From contig URXW01000024.1 of the NCBI GenBank assembly GCA_900551995.1, positions 1 through 27,386 of the forward strand: 27,386 nucleotides of DNA. Reading direction: 5' to 3'. The translations under genes were made by a program, and so were the position numbers. The stretch comes from an uncultured Eubacteriales bacterium. Lineage in GTDB: Bacteria > Bacillota > Clostridia > Oscillospirales > Oscillospiraceae. Under the pieces are notes generated by a model, which saw nothing but the letters and a program-made list of their open reading frames with translations, made no database searches and was not told the DNA's origin. Shown here piece after piece: positions 6,352-13,212 of this stretch; positions within the stretch are counted from its first letter, which is position 1; every line of letters starts with the position of its first letter.

Positions 6352-7818
6352 TCAGTCCTCCACCACCAGACGACCCTCCACCTGACGGCTGAGGTGCTGA
6401 TTGACCATCAGATATTCCTCCACCACGTCCCGCGCCGAGGTGGACAGCACGCGGATCTTGCCGTTTTTCTCCACCTCCTCCAGCGTGATGTTCAAAAACG
6501 CCTTGAGGTTGTTGTAGTGGTATTTCTGCATCGCCACGGTGTAGAGCCGGTCGGCGTACAGAGCCTCGCCGTCCAGCGTCAGCGTGCGGAACGTCTGCTC
6601 CCTTCGCGACCAGACGATGTGCATTCCGTGGGAGAACTGGTAGAACTCCGTGTGCTCGCCCTGAAATGCCTCGTCCCGCAGAATATGGCGCACCATCCGC
6701 TCCAGCTGGGTGCCGGTGACCTTGAGCATATACACCGCGTCGTCGTAGGGCAGGCACTCCACAAGGTCGGCATAGTGCACCACGGGCCCCAGCGAATAGC
6801 TGCGGATGGCTCCGGAGCCCATGAGCATCAAATCAATGCCGAAGCTGTCCCGCAAAATGTCGGCGATGAGGTTGCCCAGCGGCGTCTCCTGATTGCGCTT
6901 GGGGTGGAGCAGCTCACAGGTGAACCGCGTGATGATGCGGTCATATTTCTGGGAGGTGGCACTCCTGTAGTGTTGGATGAACGATTCCACCTCCTCGTCA
7001 CGGGGACAATGGGCATCGTCAATGGGAACCATCTGCCACGTGAAGCTGTCGATGGCGTTAAGGTCGGTGTCCACCACTATGTCGAAGCGTCCGATCTCGT
7101 CGGTGCCGGTGCCCGCCTGCACGATGTAGATGTCGTTGACCTTGAAGGGCTCCTCCATCTTCGTGTGGCTGTGGCCGCCGATGATCACGTCCACGCCCCA
7201 GTCCGGGTCAAGGATCGCCGCCAGCCGCTTGTCCTCCTCAAAGCCGATATGGGTGAGCAGCACGGTGAAGTCGATGTCGATGGCGTTGTAGGCGTTGCAG
7301 ATGTTGCCCACCTCCCGCGCCGCCTCGCCGATGTCCACGAAGGAGCCGATCAGCTCGTCGCTCTTGGTGGCCGCCAGCACCTCCTCCGTGATGATGCCGA
7401 TGAACAGGATCTTCATGCCGTCGATGTGGGCGATCCAGAAGGGCTGGAACATCCGCCGCCCGTTGGACTTAATGTGCAGATTGGCGTTGATAATGGGGAA
7501 ATCCGCGCACTTTTCAAGGAATAAAAGGTGCGCCAAGCCGTAGTCGATCTCGTGGTTGCCGATGGTGGCTACGTCGGGCCCCACCAGATTCATAATGCCG
7601 ATGGTGGAGGTGCCCTTGTACTCCGAGTCGATGACGCTGCCCCGGAACATATCCCCCGCCACGGCGTAGAGCACGTTTTTCTCCTCCCGCCGTACCCTGT
7701 TGACATAGCCGGAAAGCAGCGATACGCCGCCCACCAGCCGCTCATCGATCTGCTCGGCGAGGAAATCGCCATGCATATCGTTGGAGTGCAGGATCGTCAG
7801 CTTCTTCAGGTTCTTCAT
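6352..7818 (-). CDS. Cytoplasmic 5'-nucleotidase/metallophosphatase family protein
   Basis: 488 residues from the ATG at 7818, chosen because AAAGGAGAGG lies five bases upstream and the family motif begins at once; an open extension to 7989 has no such site. The N-terminal metallophosphatase domain shows L-H-S-N-D-M-H-G-D (metal Asp/His), V-A-G-D-M-F-R-G-S, G-N-H-E-I-D (catalytic pair) and G-G-H-S-H-T. The C-terminal half is the 5'-nucleotidase substrate domain, with E-T-P-L-G-N-L-I-A-D and a later Asp-Asp-Ala-Val-Tyr segment. Relatives hydrolyse nucleoside 5'-phosphates or nucleotide sugars. Most are exported, but this one has no signal peptide, so it should act in the cytoplasm (YunD-like). 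It has a promoter about 220 bases upstream and a strongly structured leader. No terminator separates it from the ECF gene downstream, so read-through is possible. Confidence 0.88.
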   Translation of the reverse strand: MKNLKKLTILHSNDMHGDFLAEQIDERLVGGVSLLSGYVNRVRREEKNVLYAVAGDMFRGSVIDSEYKGTSTIGIMNLVGPDVATIGNHEIDYGLAHLLFLEKCADFPIINANLHIKSNGRRMFQPFWIAHIDGMKILFIGIITEEVLAATKSDELIGSFVDIGEAAREVGNICNAYNAIDIDFTVLLTHIGFEEDKRLAAILDPDWGVDVIIGGHSHTKMEEPFKVNDIYIVQAGTGTDEIGRFDIVVDTDLNAIDSFTWQMVPIDDAHCPRDEEVESFIQHYRSATSQKYDRIITRFTCELLHPKRNQETPLGNLIADILRDSFGIDLMLMGSGAIRSYSLGPVVHYADLVECLPYDDAVYMLKVTGTQLERMVRHILRDEAFQGEHTEFYQFSHGMHIVWSRREQTFRTLTLDGEALYADRLYTVAMQKYHYNNLKAFLNITLEEVEKNGKIRVLSTSARDVVEEYLMVNQHLSRQVEGRLVVED

Positions 7819-7875
7819 ACGCCTCTCCTTTCTTCCGCCGCGGAGCACTTCTCCGCCTGTTGCTCCCCTCTTTCC

Positions 7876-8001
7876 GGCACAGCCCACGGGGCTGCGCCCC
7901 GGTGCAGACAGAATGTACCGCCGTTTCTGTCCGTGCGCGCAGAGCCTGTTCACTTGTGGGAGGCGGGCGTCAAGCCCGGTGGGTATCACCTCTGCGGTGC
8001 C
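7876..8001. ncRNA. Structured RNA candidate (5' leader of the metallophosphatase gene, or 6S-like RNA)
   Basis: The 126 bases fold as a closed multi-branch structure: outer stem GGCAC/GTGCC (7876-7880/7997-8001), next stem GCCCAC/GTGGGT (7882-7887/7979-7984), hairpins GGGGC-TGC-GCCCC (7888-7900), GACAGAA...TTCTGTC (7907-7931) and CGGGC-GTCAA-GCCCG (7964-7978). On the minus strand it lies downstream of a clear promoter, so it would be part of the nucleotidase mRNA leader. On the plus strand, the 3' part, with a hairpin on one side of an open bubble and a G/C-rich closing stem, resembles 6S RNA, but no plus-strand promoter is convincing. No named riboswitch was recognised. Confidence 0.4.
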
Positions 8002-8033
8002 AATGCGCCAAAAAATATTACTTTTATACTGCT

Positions 8034-8062
8034 ATGATATAGGGTAGCGGCGGAAAATGCAA
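8034..8062 (-). promoter_or_regulatory. Likely promoter of the metallophosphatase gene
   Basis: Minus strand: TTGCAT (8057-8062), 17-base spacer, TATCAT (8034-8039). Start near 8027 would give a leader of about 210 bases that contains the structured region at 7876-8001. Confidence 0.55.
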
Positions 8063-8141
8063 GAAGTATTCGTATTTTCAGCGGGCGGTCACGCCGGCGC
8101 GGCGATGGCGGGGCTGATGTAGGCGGGTGTGCCGTATAGCG

Positions 8142-8452
8142 CAAAACCTCCGGCGCAAGGGCCGCCTGGCACAAGAAAACACACGGTTTTGCCTGTGTCT
8201 ATCCGGCTGAAATCGACCGAAAAAACGCCCACATGCGTCAGCATGCGGGCGTTTTTTCAGCCAATTTCAACTCGAATTTACTTTGGCAAAACTGCTTCGC
8301 ACCGAAAAAGTGCGCGTTTTGTGCAGAGCCGAGGCGCGCCGCCGCAGGCATACTGGATGTCTGTCAAGGTGGCGCAACAACGGGGCTGCGCGAAACGCGC
8401 CTTTTGCGGCGTATGTTTTCTTATGTCAGACGGCCTAAAGCCGGAGGTTTTG
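8142..8452. mobile_element. 311-bp non-coding block with imperfect 43-44-base terminal inverted repeats (MITE-like)
   Basis: The ends are perfect inverted repeats of 13 bases, CAAAACCTCCGGC (8142-8154) and GCCGGAGGTTTTG (8440-8452). Similarity continues inward to 8185 and 8410: about 35 of 44 positions agree, including GGCCG, CTG and AAGAAAACA. Most differences are C/T. Homology stops abruptly outside the ends. No gene or transposase lies inside; the open frames found there have no ribosome binding site. The centre holds a bidirectional terminator. No target-site duplication is evident. The block is either a small foldback element or a structured RNA with a long closing stem. The rest of the gene-free stretch 7819-8478 holds the leader RNA, its promoter, and about 80 bases (8063-8141) in which nothing was recognised. 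Confidence 0.5.
8220..8257. terminator. Bidirectional terminator inside the inverted-repeat block
   Basis: AAAAAACGCCC-A-CATGC / GCATG-C-GGGCGTTTTTT with loop GTCA: 16 pairs and one mismatch, flanked by A6/T6. It probably ends the pfkA transcript about 220 bases after its stop codon. Confidence 0.88.
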
Positions 8453-8478
8453 TTTTGCTGTCGTAAGCGGCGAGGGCT

Positions 8479-9456
8479 TCAGCGGCCTGTCATGGCGGTC
8501 ATGACCTCGAATTCCTCCGGATCCAGCGTTTTGGTCATCGCCAGTCCTTCGTCGATGTCCACGTTGACGATCTGCTCGCCGCTGGTGCAGACAATGCGGT
8601 TGGTCTTGCCCTCCGCCAGCAGCTGCACCGCCTCGTAGCCCATGCGGGTGGCGGTGACGCGATCCTTGGCGGAGGGGCTGCCGCCGCGCTGGATGTGACC
8701 CAGAATGGTGACGCGGGGATCCAGCCCCAGCTCGCGCCTGATCTCCTCGCCCACCGCCATGCCGCTGGCGGCACCCTCTGCCACCACGATCATAAAGTTC
8801 GTCTTGCCGCTGAGGCGGGCGCAGCGGATCTTCTCCGCCACGTGCTTTTCGAAGTCGTAGGGTCTCTCCGGCACCAGAACGGCGGTGGCACCGATGGCGA
8901 CGCCCACGTACAGGGCAAGATAGCCGGAGCGGTGCCCCATGACCTCCACCACGGAACAGCGTTCGTGGGACTGCATGGTGTCGCGGAGCTTGTCCATACA
9001 CTCCACGGCGGTGTTGGCAGCGGTGTCGAAGCCGATGGTATAATCGGTGCAGTTGATGTCGTTGTCGATGGTGCCGGGGATGCCCACCACGGATACGCCG
9101 AATTTGGACAGATCCTGCGCGCCGCGGAACGTGCCGTCGCCGCCGATCGCCACCAGACCCTCCAGACCGATGAGCTTGCAGGTGGCGTACGCCTTCTCCT
9201 GCCCCTCCTTCGTGCGGAACTCGTCACAACGGGCGGAATAAAGCATGGTGCCGCCGCGGTTGATGATGCGGCTGACGCTGGCGTTGTCCATCTCCATGAT
9301 GTCGCCGGCAATAAGACCCTGCCAGCCGCGGCGGATGCCCACGCACTCAATGCCCCGTGCGTTGGCACTGCGTACCACGGCGCGGATGCAGGCGTTCATG
9401 CCCGGCGCGTCGCCGCCGCTGGTCAGCACACCGATGCGTTTCACTGCGTTTTCCAT
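8479..9456 (-). CDS. pfkA: ATP-dependent 6-phosphofructokinase
   Basis: 325 residues, the usual bacterial PfkA length. The enzyme phosphorylates fructose 6-phosphate to fructose 1,6-bisphosphate, the committed step of glycolysis, in the cytoplasm as a tetramer. Motifs: L-T-S-G-G-D-A-P-G-M-N at 11-21 (nucleotide and phosphate loop), G-G-D-G-T-F-R-G-A (ATP/Mg site; Gly after GGD favours ATP over pyrophosphate), P-G-T-I-D-N-D-I (catalytic Asp), and E-V-M-G-H-R-S-G-Y (fructose 6-phosphate site). The ATG at 9456 is preferred over an in-frame GTG at 9471 because GAGG lies nine bases before it. A good promoter lies 50 bases upstream. It appears to be a single-gene unit ending at the hairpin 8220-8257; the long 3' region is unusual. 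Confidence 0.96.
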   Translation of the reverse strand: MENAVKRIGVLTSGGDAPGMNACIRAVVRSANARGIECVGIRRGWQGLIAGDIMEMDNASVSRIINRGGTMLYSARCDEFRTKEGQEKAYATCKLIGLEGLVAIGGDGTFRGAQDLSKFGVSVVGIPGTIDNDINCTDYTIGFDTAANTAVECMDKLRDTMQSHERCSVVEVMGHRSGYLALYVGVAIGATAVLVPERPYDFEKHVAEKIRCARLSGKTNFMIVVAEGAASGMAVGEEIRRELGLDPRVTILGHIQRGGSPSAKDRVTATRMGYEAVQLLAEGKTNRIVCTSGEQIVNVDIDEGLAMTKTLDPEEFEVMTAMTGR

Positions 9457-9505
9457 AGTCCATGACCTCACTTTTCAAGGGGGCAAGCCCAGAATATTCG
9501 CCCAT

Positions 9506-9534
9506 ATTGTACCATACGTTTGGTCTGTTTGCAA
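9506..9534 (-). promoter_or_regulatory. Promoter of pfkA
   Basis: Minus strand: TTGCAA (9529-9534), 17-base spacer, TACAAT (9506-9511). Identical in both boxes to the promoter before aroB. Confidence 0.7.
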
Positions 9535-9566
9535 GTCCCTACCGGCACCAGCGGGGAATTTTTGCC

Positions 9567-9595
9567 TGTACAGTCCGGCGGTTTTGTGGTATGAT
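9567..9595 (+). promoter_or_regulatory. Promoter of the 86-residue protein gene
   Basis: TGTACA (9567-9572), 17-base spacer, TATGAT (9590-9595), about 33 bases before the start codon. Together with the ribosome binding site it supports the small gene as real. Confidence 0.6.
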
Positions 9596-9627
9596 TTTAC
9601 CTATCTTATCCGTAAGGAGTGACCGCC

Positions 9628-9888
9628 ATGCACCCGCAGTTTGCAGAAATGACGCCCACCTGGTTCCAGCGGGCGTTCGTATACACCGGCTCCATCGGGG
9701 AGTTCCGCTACCGCTTCGCCGGAGACAGGGAGGGCGGTGTGCTGCACACCGCCGTGTACTCCAACGTGTGCTACGAGCTGGCGCAGGATCGGGAGGAGCA
9801 GGACTTCCCGTGGAACGAGGACGGCGTGGAAGCGTTGAAAAGCTGGCTGCAGGAAAAGTACGAAGCGTACTGCGCCAGACAGGGATAG
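9628..9888 (+). CDS. Small conserved-looking protein of unknown function (86 aa)
   Basis: Not recognised as a named family. The start is the ATG at 9628, eight bases after AAGGAG, not the in-frame GTG at 9619. A promoter precedes it and a bidirectional terminator begins two bases after the stop, so it is a complete transcription unit. The chain is soluble, acidic and rich in aromatic residues: F-R-Y-R-F-A-G-D at 26-33 and H-T-A-V-Y-S-N-V-C-Y-E-L-A at 40-52 look like two beta strands. A likely amphipathic helix (G-V-E-A-L-K-S-W-L-Q-E-K-Y-E-A) closes it. No signal peptide or membrane segment. Codon use is GC-rich like its neighbours. Probably a small cytoplasmic alpha/beta protein. Confidence 0.75.
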   Translation: MHPQFAEMTPTWFQRAFVYTGSIGEFRYRFAGDREGGVLHTAVYSNVCYELAQDREEQDFPWNEDGVEALKSWLQEKYEAYCARQG

Positions 9889-9889
9889 T

Positions 9890-9916
9890 AAAAAGCACCC
9901 CGGCGGGGTGCTTTTT
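9890..9916. terminator. Bidirectional terminator between the small gene and trkH
   Basis: AAAAAGCACCCC-GGC-GGGGTGCTTTTT, a perfect 12-bp stem. It serves the plus-strand small gene and the convergent trkH, whose stop codon is seven bases away. Confidence 0.92.
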
Positions 9917-9922
9917 TGCCGC

Positions 9923-11362
9923 TTAATCGCGCCACGTGCTGCGGAGGAGCAGAGCCAGCAGGGGCATCAGCTCCAGACGGCCCATGAGCATCTCCACCGA
10001 CAGCACCACCTTGCTCAGAGGGGAGAGGATGGAGAAGTTCTCCATGGGACCCAGAATACCGAGACCGGGTCCCACGTTGCTGATACACGTCAGCGACGCG
10101 GCGAAGGACTCCTGAAAGCCGAAGTTGTCCCAGCTGACCACCAGCGCGCCCACCAGCAGCACCAGCAGGTACGCGGTGAGGAAGGAGCCGGCGGCGGAGA
10201 CCACGCGCTCCTCCACGCCCTGGCCGTCCATCTTGACGACGCTGACGTGGTTGGGGTGCGCCAGACGCTTCAGCTCCCGCTTGAGGCTCTTGCACAAAAT
10301 GAGGATGCGGGAGAGCTTGATACCGCCGGCGGTGGAGCCGGCACAGGCTCCGGTGAACATCATCATCACCAGTGCCATACGGCAGAACGTAGGCCACATG
10401 GCGAAGTCCACGGTGGCAAAGCCGGTGGTGGTGATGATGGTCACGGTCTGGAACGCCGCGTCGGTGATGGAGTCGCCGAAGGGGATGCCCGCCTGCAGGC
10501 GGAGGTTGAGGCACAGCAGCAGCGTGGTGACGACCACGATGCCCGTGTAGAACCGCAGCTCCTCGCTGCGGAGGGCGTCCTTGAGCTTGCCGCGAACGGC
10601 CAGGAAGATCAGGGAGAAGTTCACGCCCGCCAGAAAAGCGAACACGGTGACGATCCACATGACCGCCTTAGACGCACCGGCGAGGGACGTATCGTACACG
10701 GAGAAGCCGCCGGTCGCCATGGTGGTGAAGCTGTGGCAGATGGAGGAGAACCAGCTCTCCCCCGCCAGACGGAGGGCGATGATCTCGCACACCGTCAGAA
10801 CGACGTAGATAATGTAGAGGATCTTGGCGGTGCCGCCCACCTTGGGCACCAGCTTGGATTTGATGGGGCCGGGGCTTTCCGCACGCATGAGGAACACCGC
10901 GCCCTCGCCCATGCGGGGCGTCAGTGCCAGAAACAGCACCAGAACGCCCATGCCGCCCATCCACTGGGTCAGGGAACGCCACAGCAGGATGCTGCGGGGC
11001 AGGTGGGAAACGGCGGTGAACGTGGAGGAGCCGGTGGTGGTCAGACCGGAGACCGTCTCGAACACGGCGTCGATATAGCTGGTCATGGTGCCGGTGAACA
11101 CGTAGGGCAGCGCGCCGAACAACGCCAGCACCACCCAGCTGAGGGACACCGCCACAAAGCCATCGCGGCTGTGCATCTGGGCCTTTTTCAGCGGCACCGC
11201 ATGGAGTGCCGTACCCACGGCGGCGCAGAGCGCGGCGGTGAGCAGGAACTCCCGCCAGTACACCTCGCCGCAGACCACCGCCGTCAGCACCGGCAGCAGC
11301 AGGAACCCGGCTTCCACCCAAAGGATGTAGCCCATTGTGTTGGACACTAATCGTACATTCAT
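9923..11362 (-). CDS. trkH: Trk-type potassium uptake system, membrane subunit TrkH
   Basis: 479 residues, normal for TrkH. It is the pore-forming membrane subunit for K+ uptake (some KtrB-like members are sodium-coupled) and works with the cytoplasmic TrkA/KtrA ring. The four pore-loop filters can be seen: T-V-S-G-L-T-T-T-G-S-S, F-T-T-M-A-T-G-G-F-S, V-T-I-I-T-T-T-G-F-A-T and L-T-C-I-S-N-V-G-P-G, together with T-Q-W-M-G-G-M-G-V and C-A-G-S-T-A-G-G-I-K. The ATG at 11362 is chosen because GAGG lies seven bases upstream; the ATG at 11368 is too close to it. A perfect sigma-A promoter overlaps the end of aroE, so it is expressed separately from the aro operon. The partner gene trkA lies about 7 kb away on the other strand. 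Confidence 0.95.
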   Translation of the reverse strand: MNVRLVSNTMGYILWVEAGFLLLPVLTAVVCGEVYWREFLLTAALCAAVGTALHAVPLKKAQMHSRDGFVAVSLSWVVLALFGALPYVFTGTMTSYIDAVFETVSGLTTTGSSTFTAVSHLPRSILLWRSLTQWMGGMGVLVLFLALTPRMGEGAVFLMRAESPGPIKSKLVPKVGGTAKILYIIYVVLTVCEIIALRLAGESWFSSICHSFTTMATGGFSVYDTSLAGASKAVMWIVTVFAFLAGVNFSLIFLAVRGKLKDALRSEELRFYTGIVVVTTLLLCLNLRLQAGIPFGDSITDAAFQTVTIITTTGFATVDFAMWPTFCRMALVMMMFTGACAGSTAGGIKLSRILILCKSLKRELKRLAHPNHVSVVKMDGQGVEERVVSAAGSFLTAYLLVLLVGALVVSWDNFGFQESFAASLTCISNVGPGLGILGPMENFSILSPLSKVVLSVEMLMGRLELMPLLALLLRSTWRD

Positions 11363-11398
11363 AGTCATACCTCGATCAAAGCGGAAAAGCCTCTGGGT

Positions 11399-11427
11399 AT
11401 TATATAACCGCGCCGGTGTGCTGTCAA
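11399..11427 (-). promoter_or_regulatory. Consensus sigma-A promoter of trkH, overlapping the aroE stop codon
   Basis: Minus strand: TTGACA (11422-11427), 17-base spacer, TATAAT (11399-11404): both boxes and spacing are perfect consensus. The TGA stop of aroE (11424-11426) is part of the -35 box. Confidence 0.88.
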
Positions 11428-12257
11428 CCCAGCTGACGCTCCACCGCGCGTGAAAGAGCGGGTACGTCCACCGGCGCGCCGGTGAACAGGGTAAACGCCC
11501 GCACCGCCTGATGCAGCAGCAGCGACGTTCCCGGTACGGTCGCAAGTCCGCACGCCGATGCCGACGCCAGCAGAGCCGTGCGCCGGGGCTGGTAGACCAG
11601 ATCGTATACCACCGCCTCCCGTGGGGCGGCGCGGAGGAACGACAGCTCCGGGAAGGGGGGCTTGCCGTCCATGCCCAGCGGCGTGGCGTTGATGAGCAGC
11701 GTGCTCTCCGCAAGGGCGCGGCGCAGCGTCGCGCCGTCGAAGGGCACCGCCTCCACCCGGCCGGGGCTCAGGGCGGACAGCGTTCGCGCCGCCTCCGGGC
11801 GGCGGGCGGCGACAAAAATATGGGACGCGCCCGCTCGCACCAGCGCGCAGCACACCGCCGACGCCGCGCCGCCTGCGCCCAGCAGCAGCACCGTCCGCCC
11901 CGCCGGGTCAAAGCCCCGGCAGCGCAGGCTGTCCACCAGCCCCACGCCGTCGGTGTTGTACCCCACGGCACGTCCGTCACGGAAGCAGACGGTGTTCACC
12001 GCGCCGCAGTCGGCGGCGAAGCCGTCCACCTCGTCCAGCAGAGGCAGGATGGTCTGCTTGTGGGGCATGGTGACGTTGCACCCCGCCCACGCGCCATCCT
12101 TCGCCGCTGCCACGAACTCCGGCAGCGCGGCGGCGGACATGGGGTGCAGCTCGTAGGTATAGGGTGCGCCGGTCTGGGCGATCATGGCGCGGTGGAGCAG
12201 CGGCGAAAGGCTGTGCCCCACCGGGTCGCCGATAACGCAGAGCCGTCCCGCCGTCAT
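11424..12257 (-). CDS. aroE: Shikimate dehydrogenase (NADP+)
   Basis: 277 residues. It reduces 3-dehydroshikimate to shikimate with NADPH, step four of the shikimate pathway. The N-terminal substrate domain shows G-D-P-V-G-H-S-L-S-P at 10-19 and N-V-T-M-P-H-K with catalytic Lys67; Asp103 in G-Y-N-T-D-G is its partner. The NADP domain has L-L-L-G-A-G-G-A-A-S, and V-A-A-R-R-P follows the second strand, where Arg residues favour NADPH. The closing L-L-L-H-Q-A-V-R-A-F is the usual C-terminal substrate contact. The ATG at 12257 has GGAGGG upstream and overlaps the aroQ stop as ATGA. It is the last gene of the aro operon. The longer open frame upstream is the shadow of aroQ. Confidence 0.95.
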   Translation of the reverse strand: MTAGRLCVIGDPVGHSLSPLLHRAMIAQTGAPYTYELHPMSAAALPEFVAAAKDGAWAGCNVTMPHKQTILPLLDEVDGFAADCGAVNTVCFRDGRAVGYNTDGVGLVDSLRCRGFDPAGRTVLLLGAGGAASAVCCALVRAGASHIFVAARRPEAARTLSALSPGRVEAVPFDGATLRRALAESTLLINATPLGMDGKPPFPELSFLRAAPREAVVYDLVYQPRRTALLASASACGLATVPGTSLLLHQAVRAFTLFTGAPVDVPALSRAVERQLG

Positions 12258-12715
12258 AGCACGCCCTCCCCTGCCCCTGCACCGTCCTTTGCCCGCGCCA
12301 GCAGGAAGTCCATCGCCTCCAGATAGCCCTCCAGCCCGTGCCCCGCCACGGTCAGCACACACGCCGGGGCGGTGACGGACACCGCCCGGAACGGCTCCCG
12401 CGCGGTGATGTCGGAGATGTGCACCTCCACCGACGGGATGCCGGCGCAGCGCAGAGCGTCGTAGAGAGCGTAGCTGTAATGGGCGTAGGCTCCGGGGTTG
12501 ATGACGATGCCGCCGCAGTCGTTCCGGGCGGTCTGAATGGCGTCGATCAACGCCCCCTCGTGGTTGGATTGGAGCATCTCCACCTGACAGCGGCAGGCGG
12601 AGGCGTGGTCGCGTATAAGTTTACATAAGTCGTCATAGGTGCGGTTGCCGTAGATGTCCGGCTCCCGCCGCCCCAGCAGGTTCAGATTGGGGCCGTTCAG
12701 GATCAGCAGCTTCAT
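12254..12715 (-). CDS. aroQ: Type II 3-dehydroquinate dehydratase
   Basis: 153 residues, typical for the small dodecameric type II dehydroquinase. It removes water from 3-dehydroquinate to give 3-dehydroshikimate. Motifs: L-N-G-P-N-L-N-L-L-G-R-R-E-P at 6-19, catalytic Tyr22 in D-I-Y-G, N-P-G-A-Y-A-H-Y at 73-80, and V-E-V-H-I-S-D with His99. The name aroQ here means dehydroquinase, not the chorismate mutase that is also called AroQ. The start at 12715 follows AAAGGAG and overlaps the aroK stop as ATGA; its own stop overlaps aroE the same way. The last ten or so residues are Gly/Ala-rich and longer than in many relatives. Confidence 0.95.
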   Translation of the reverse strand: MKLLILNGPNLNLLGRREPDIYGNRTYDDLCKLIRDHASACRCQVEMLQSNHEGALIDAIQTARNDCGGIVINPGAYAHYSYALYDALRCAGIPSVEVHISDITAREPFRAVSVTAPACVLTVAGHGLEGYLEAMDFLLARAKDGAGAGEGVL

Positions 12716-13212
12716 AGCAGCTCCTTTGCCGTTTGCAGAATATAGTCCGTGACCTGCGTGATCGTGCCGTCCGGCACCAGCAGGTGGGCGCAGGCGGCGT
12801 ACAGATCGCGGCGGTTTTCGTACAGCGTTCGCAGAGCCTCCGCCCCGCCGGAGAGAAGGGGTCGCCCGCCGCAATCAGTTGACATAATGTTTTCGAGATC
12901 TCTGTCCAGCCAGAACACCGTGCCGCTGCACCGCAGCAGGCAGCGGTTCTCCGCCGACAGCACCGCGCCGCCGCCGGTGGCGATGACACAGGGAGCCTCG
13001 GCGGTGCAGAGGGCGGCGAGGGCGCGGCTCTCCACGGCGCGGAACGCCGCCTCGCCCTCGGCGGCGAAGATCTCCGGGATGGTGCGCCCGGTCAGACGCT
13101 CCACCTCCCTGTCGCAGTCGTGGAAGGGCAGGGACAGAGCCTGCGCCACGGCGCGTCCCACGGTGGTCTTGCCGCTGGCGGGCATTCCGATGAGAATGAT
13201 GCGTCCTGTCAT
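12712..13212 (-). CDS. aroK: Shikimate kinase
   Basis: 166 residues, the usual size for this P-loop kinase. It phosphorylates shikimate to shikimate 3-phosphate with ATP. Walker A is G-M-P-A-S-G-K-T-T at 9-17 (Lys15). Shikimate-binding residues are Asp34 in H-D-C-D-R-E-V, Arg58 in A-F-R-A-V-E, and the A-T-G-G-G-A loop at 78-83. G-R-P-L-L marks the lid region that closes over ATP. The ATG at 13212 overlaps the stop of the chorismate synthase fusion (ATGA) and the gene overlaps aroQ at its end, so translation is likely coupled. Confidence 0.95.
   Translation of the reverse strand: MTGRIILIGMPASGKTTVGRAVAQALSLPFHDCDREVERLTGRTIPEIFAAEGEAAFRAVESRALAALCTAEAPCVIATGGGAVLSAENRCLLRCSGTVFWLDRDLENIMSTDCGGRPLLSGGAEALRTLYENRRDLYAACAHLLVPDGTITQVTDYILQTAKELL

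Noticed and set aside
7819..7989. 57-residue N-terminal extension of the nucleotidase
   Set aside because: The inner ATG at 7818 has a strong ribosome binding site and starts the family motif; the extension overlaps the structured leader.
8233..8466. 77-codon frame within the inverted-repeat block
   Set aside because: No ribosome binding site; it begins inside a terminator hairpin and is rich in Arg/Ala as expected from GC-rich non-coding DNA.
9908..11350. 480-codon plus-strand frame opposite trkH
   Set aside because: His/Gln/Arg-rich low-complexity translation, the shadow of trkH, which has clear family motifs.
12258..12362. Upstream extension of aroE
   Set aside because: The added residues lie within aroQ in another frame; the ATG with GGAGGG and the ATGA overlap is the normal operon arrangement.
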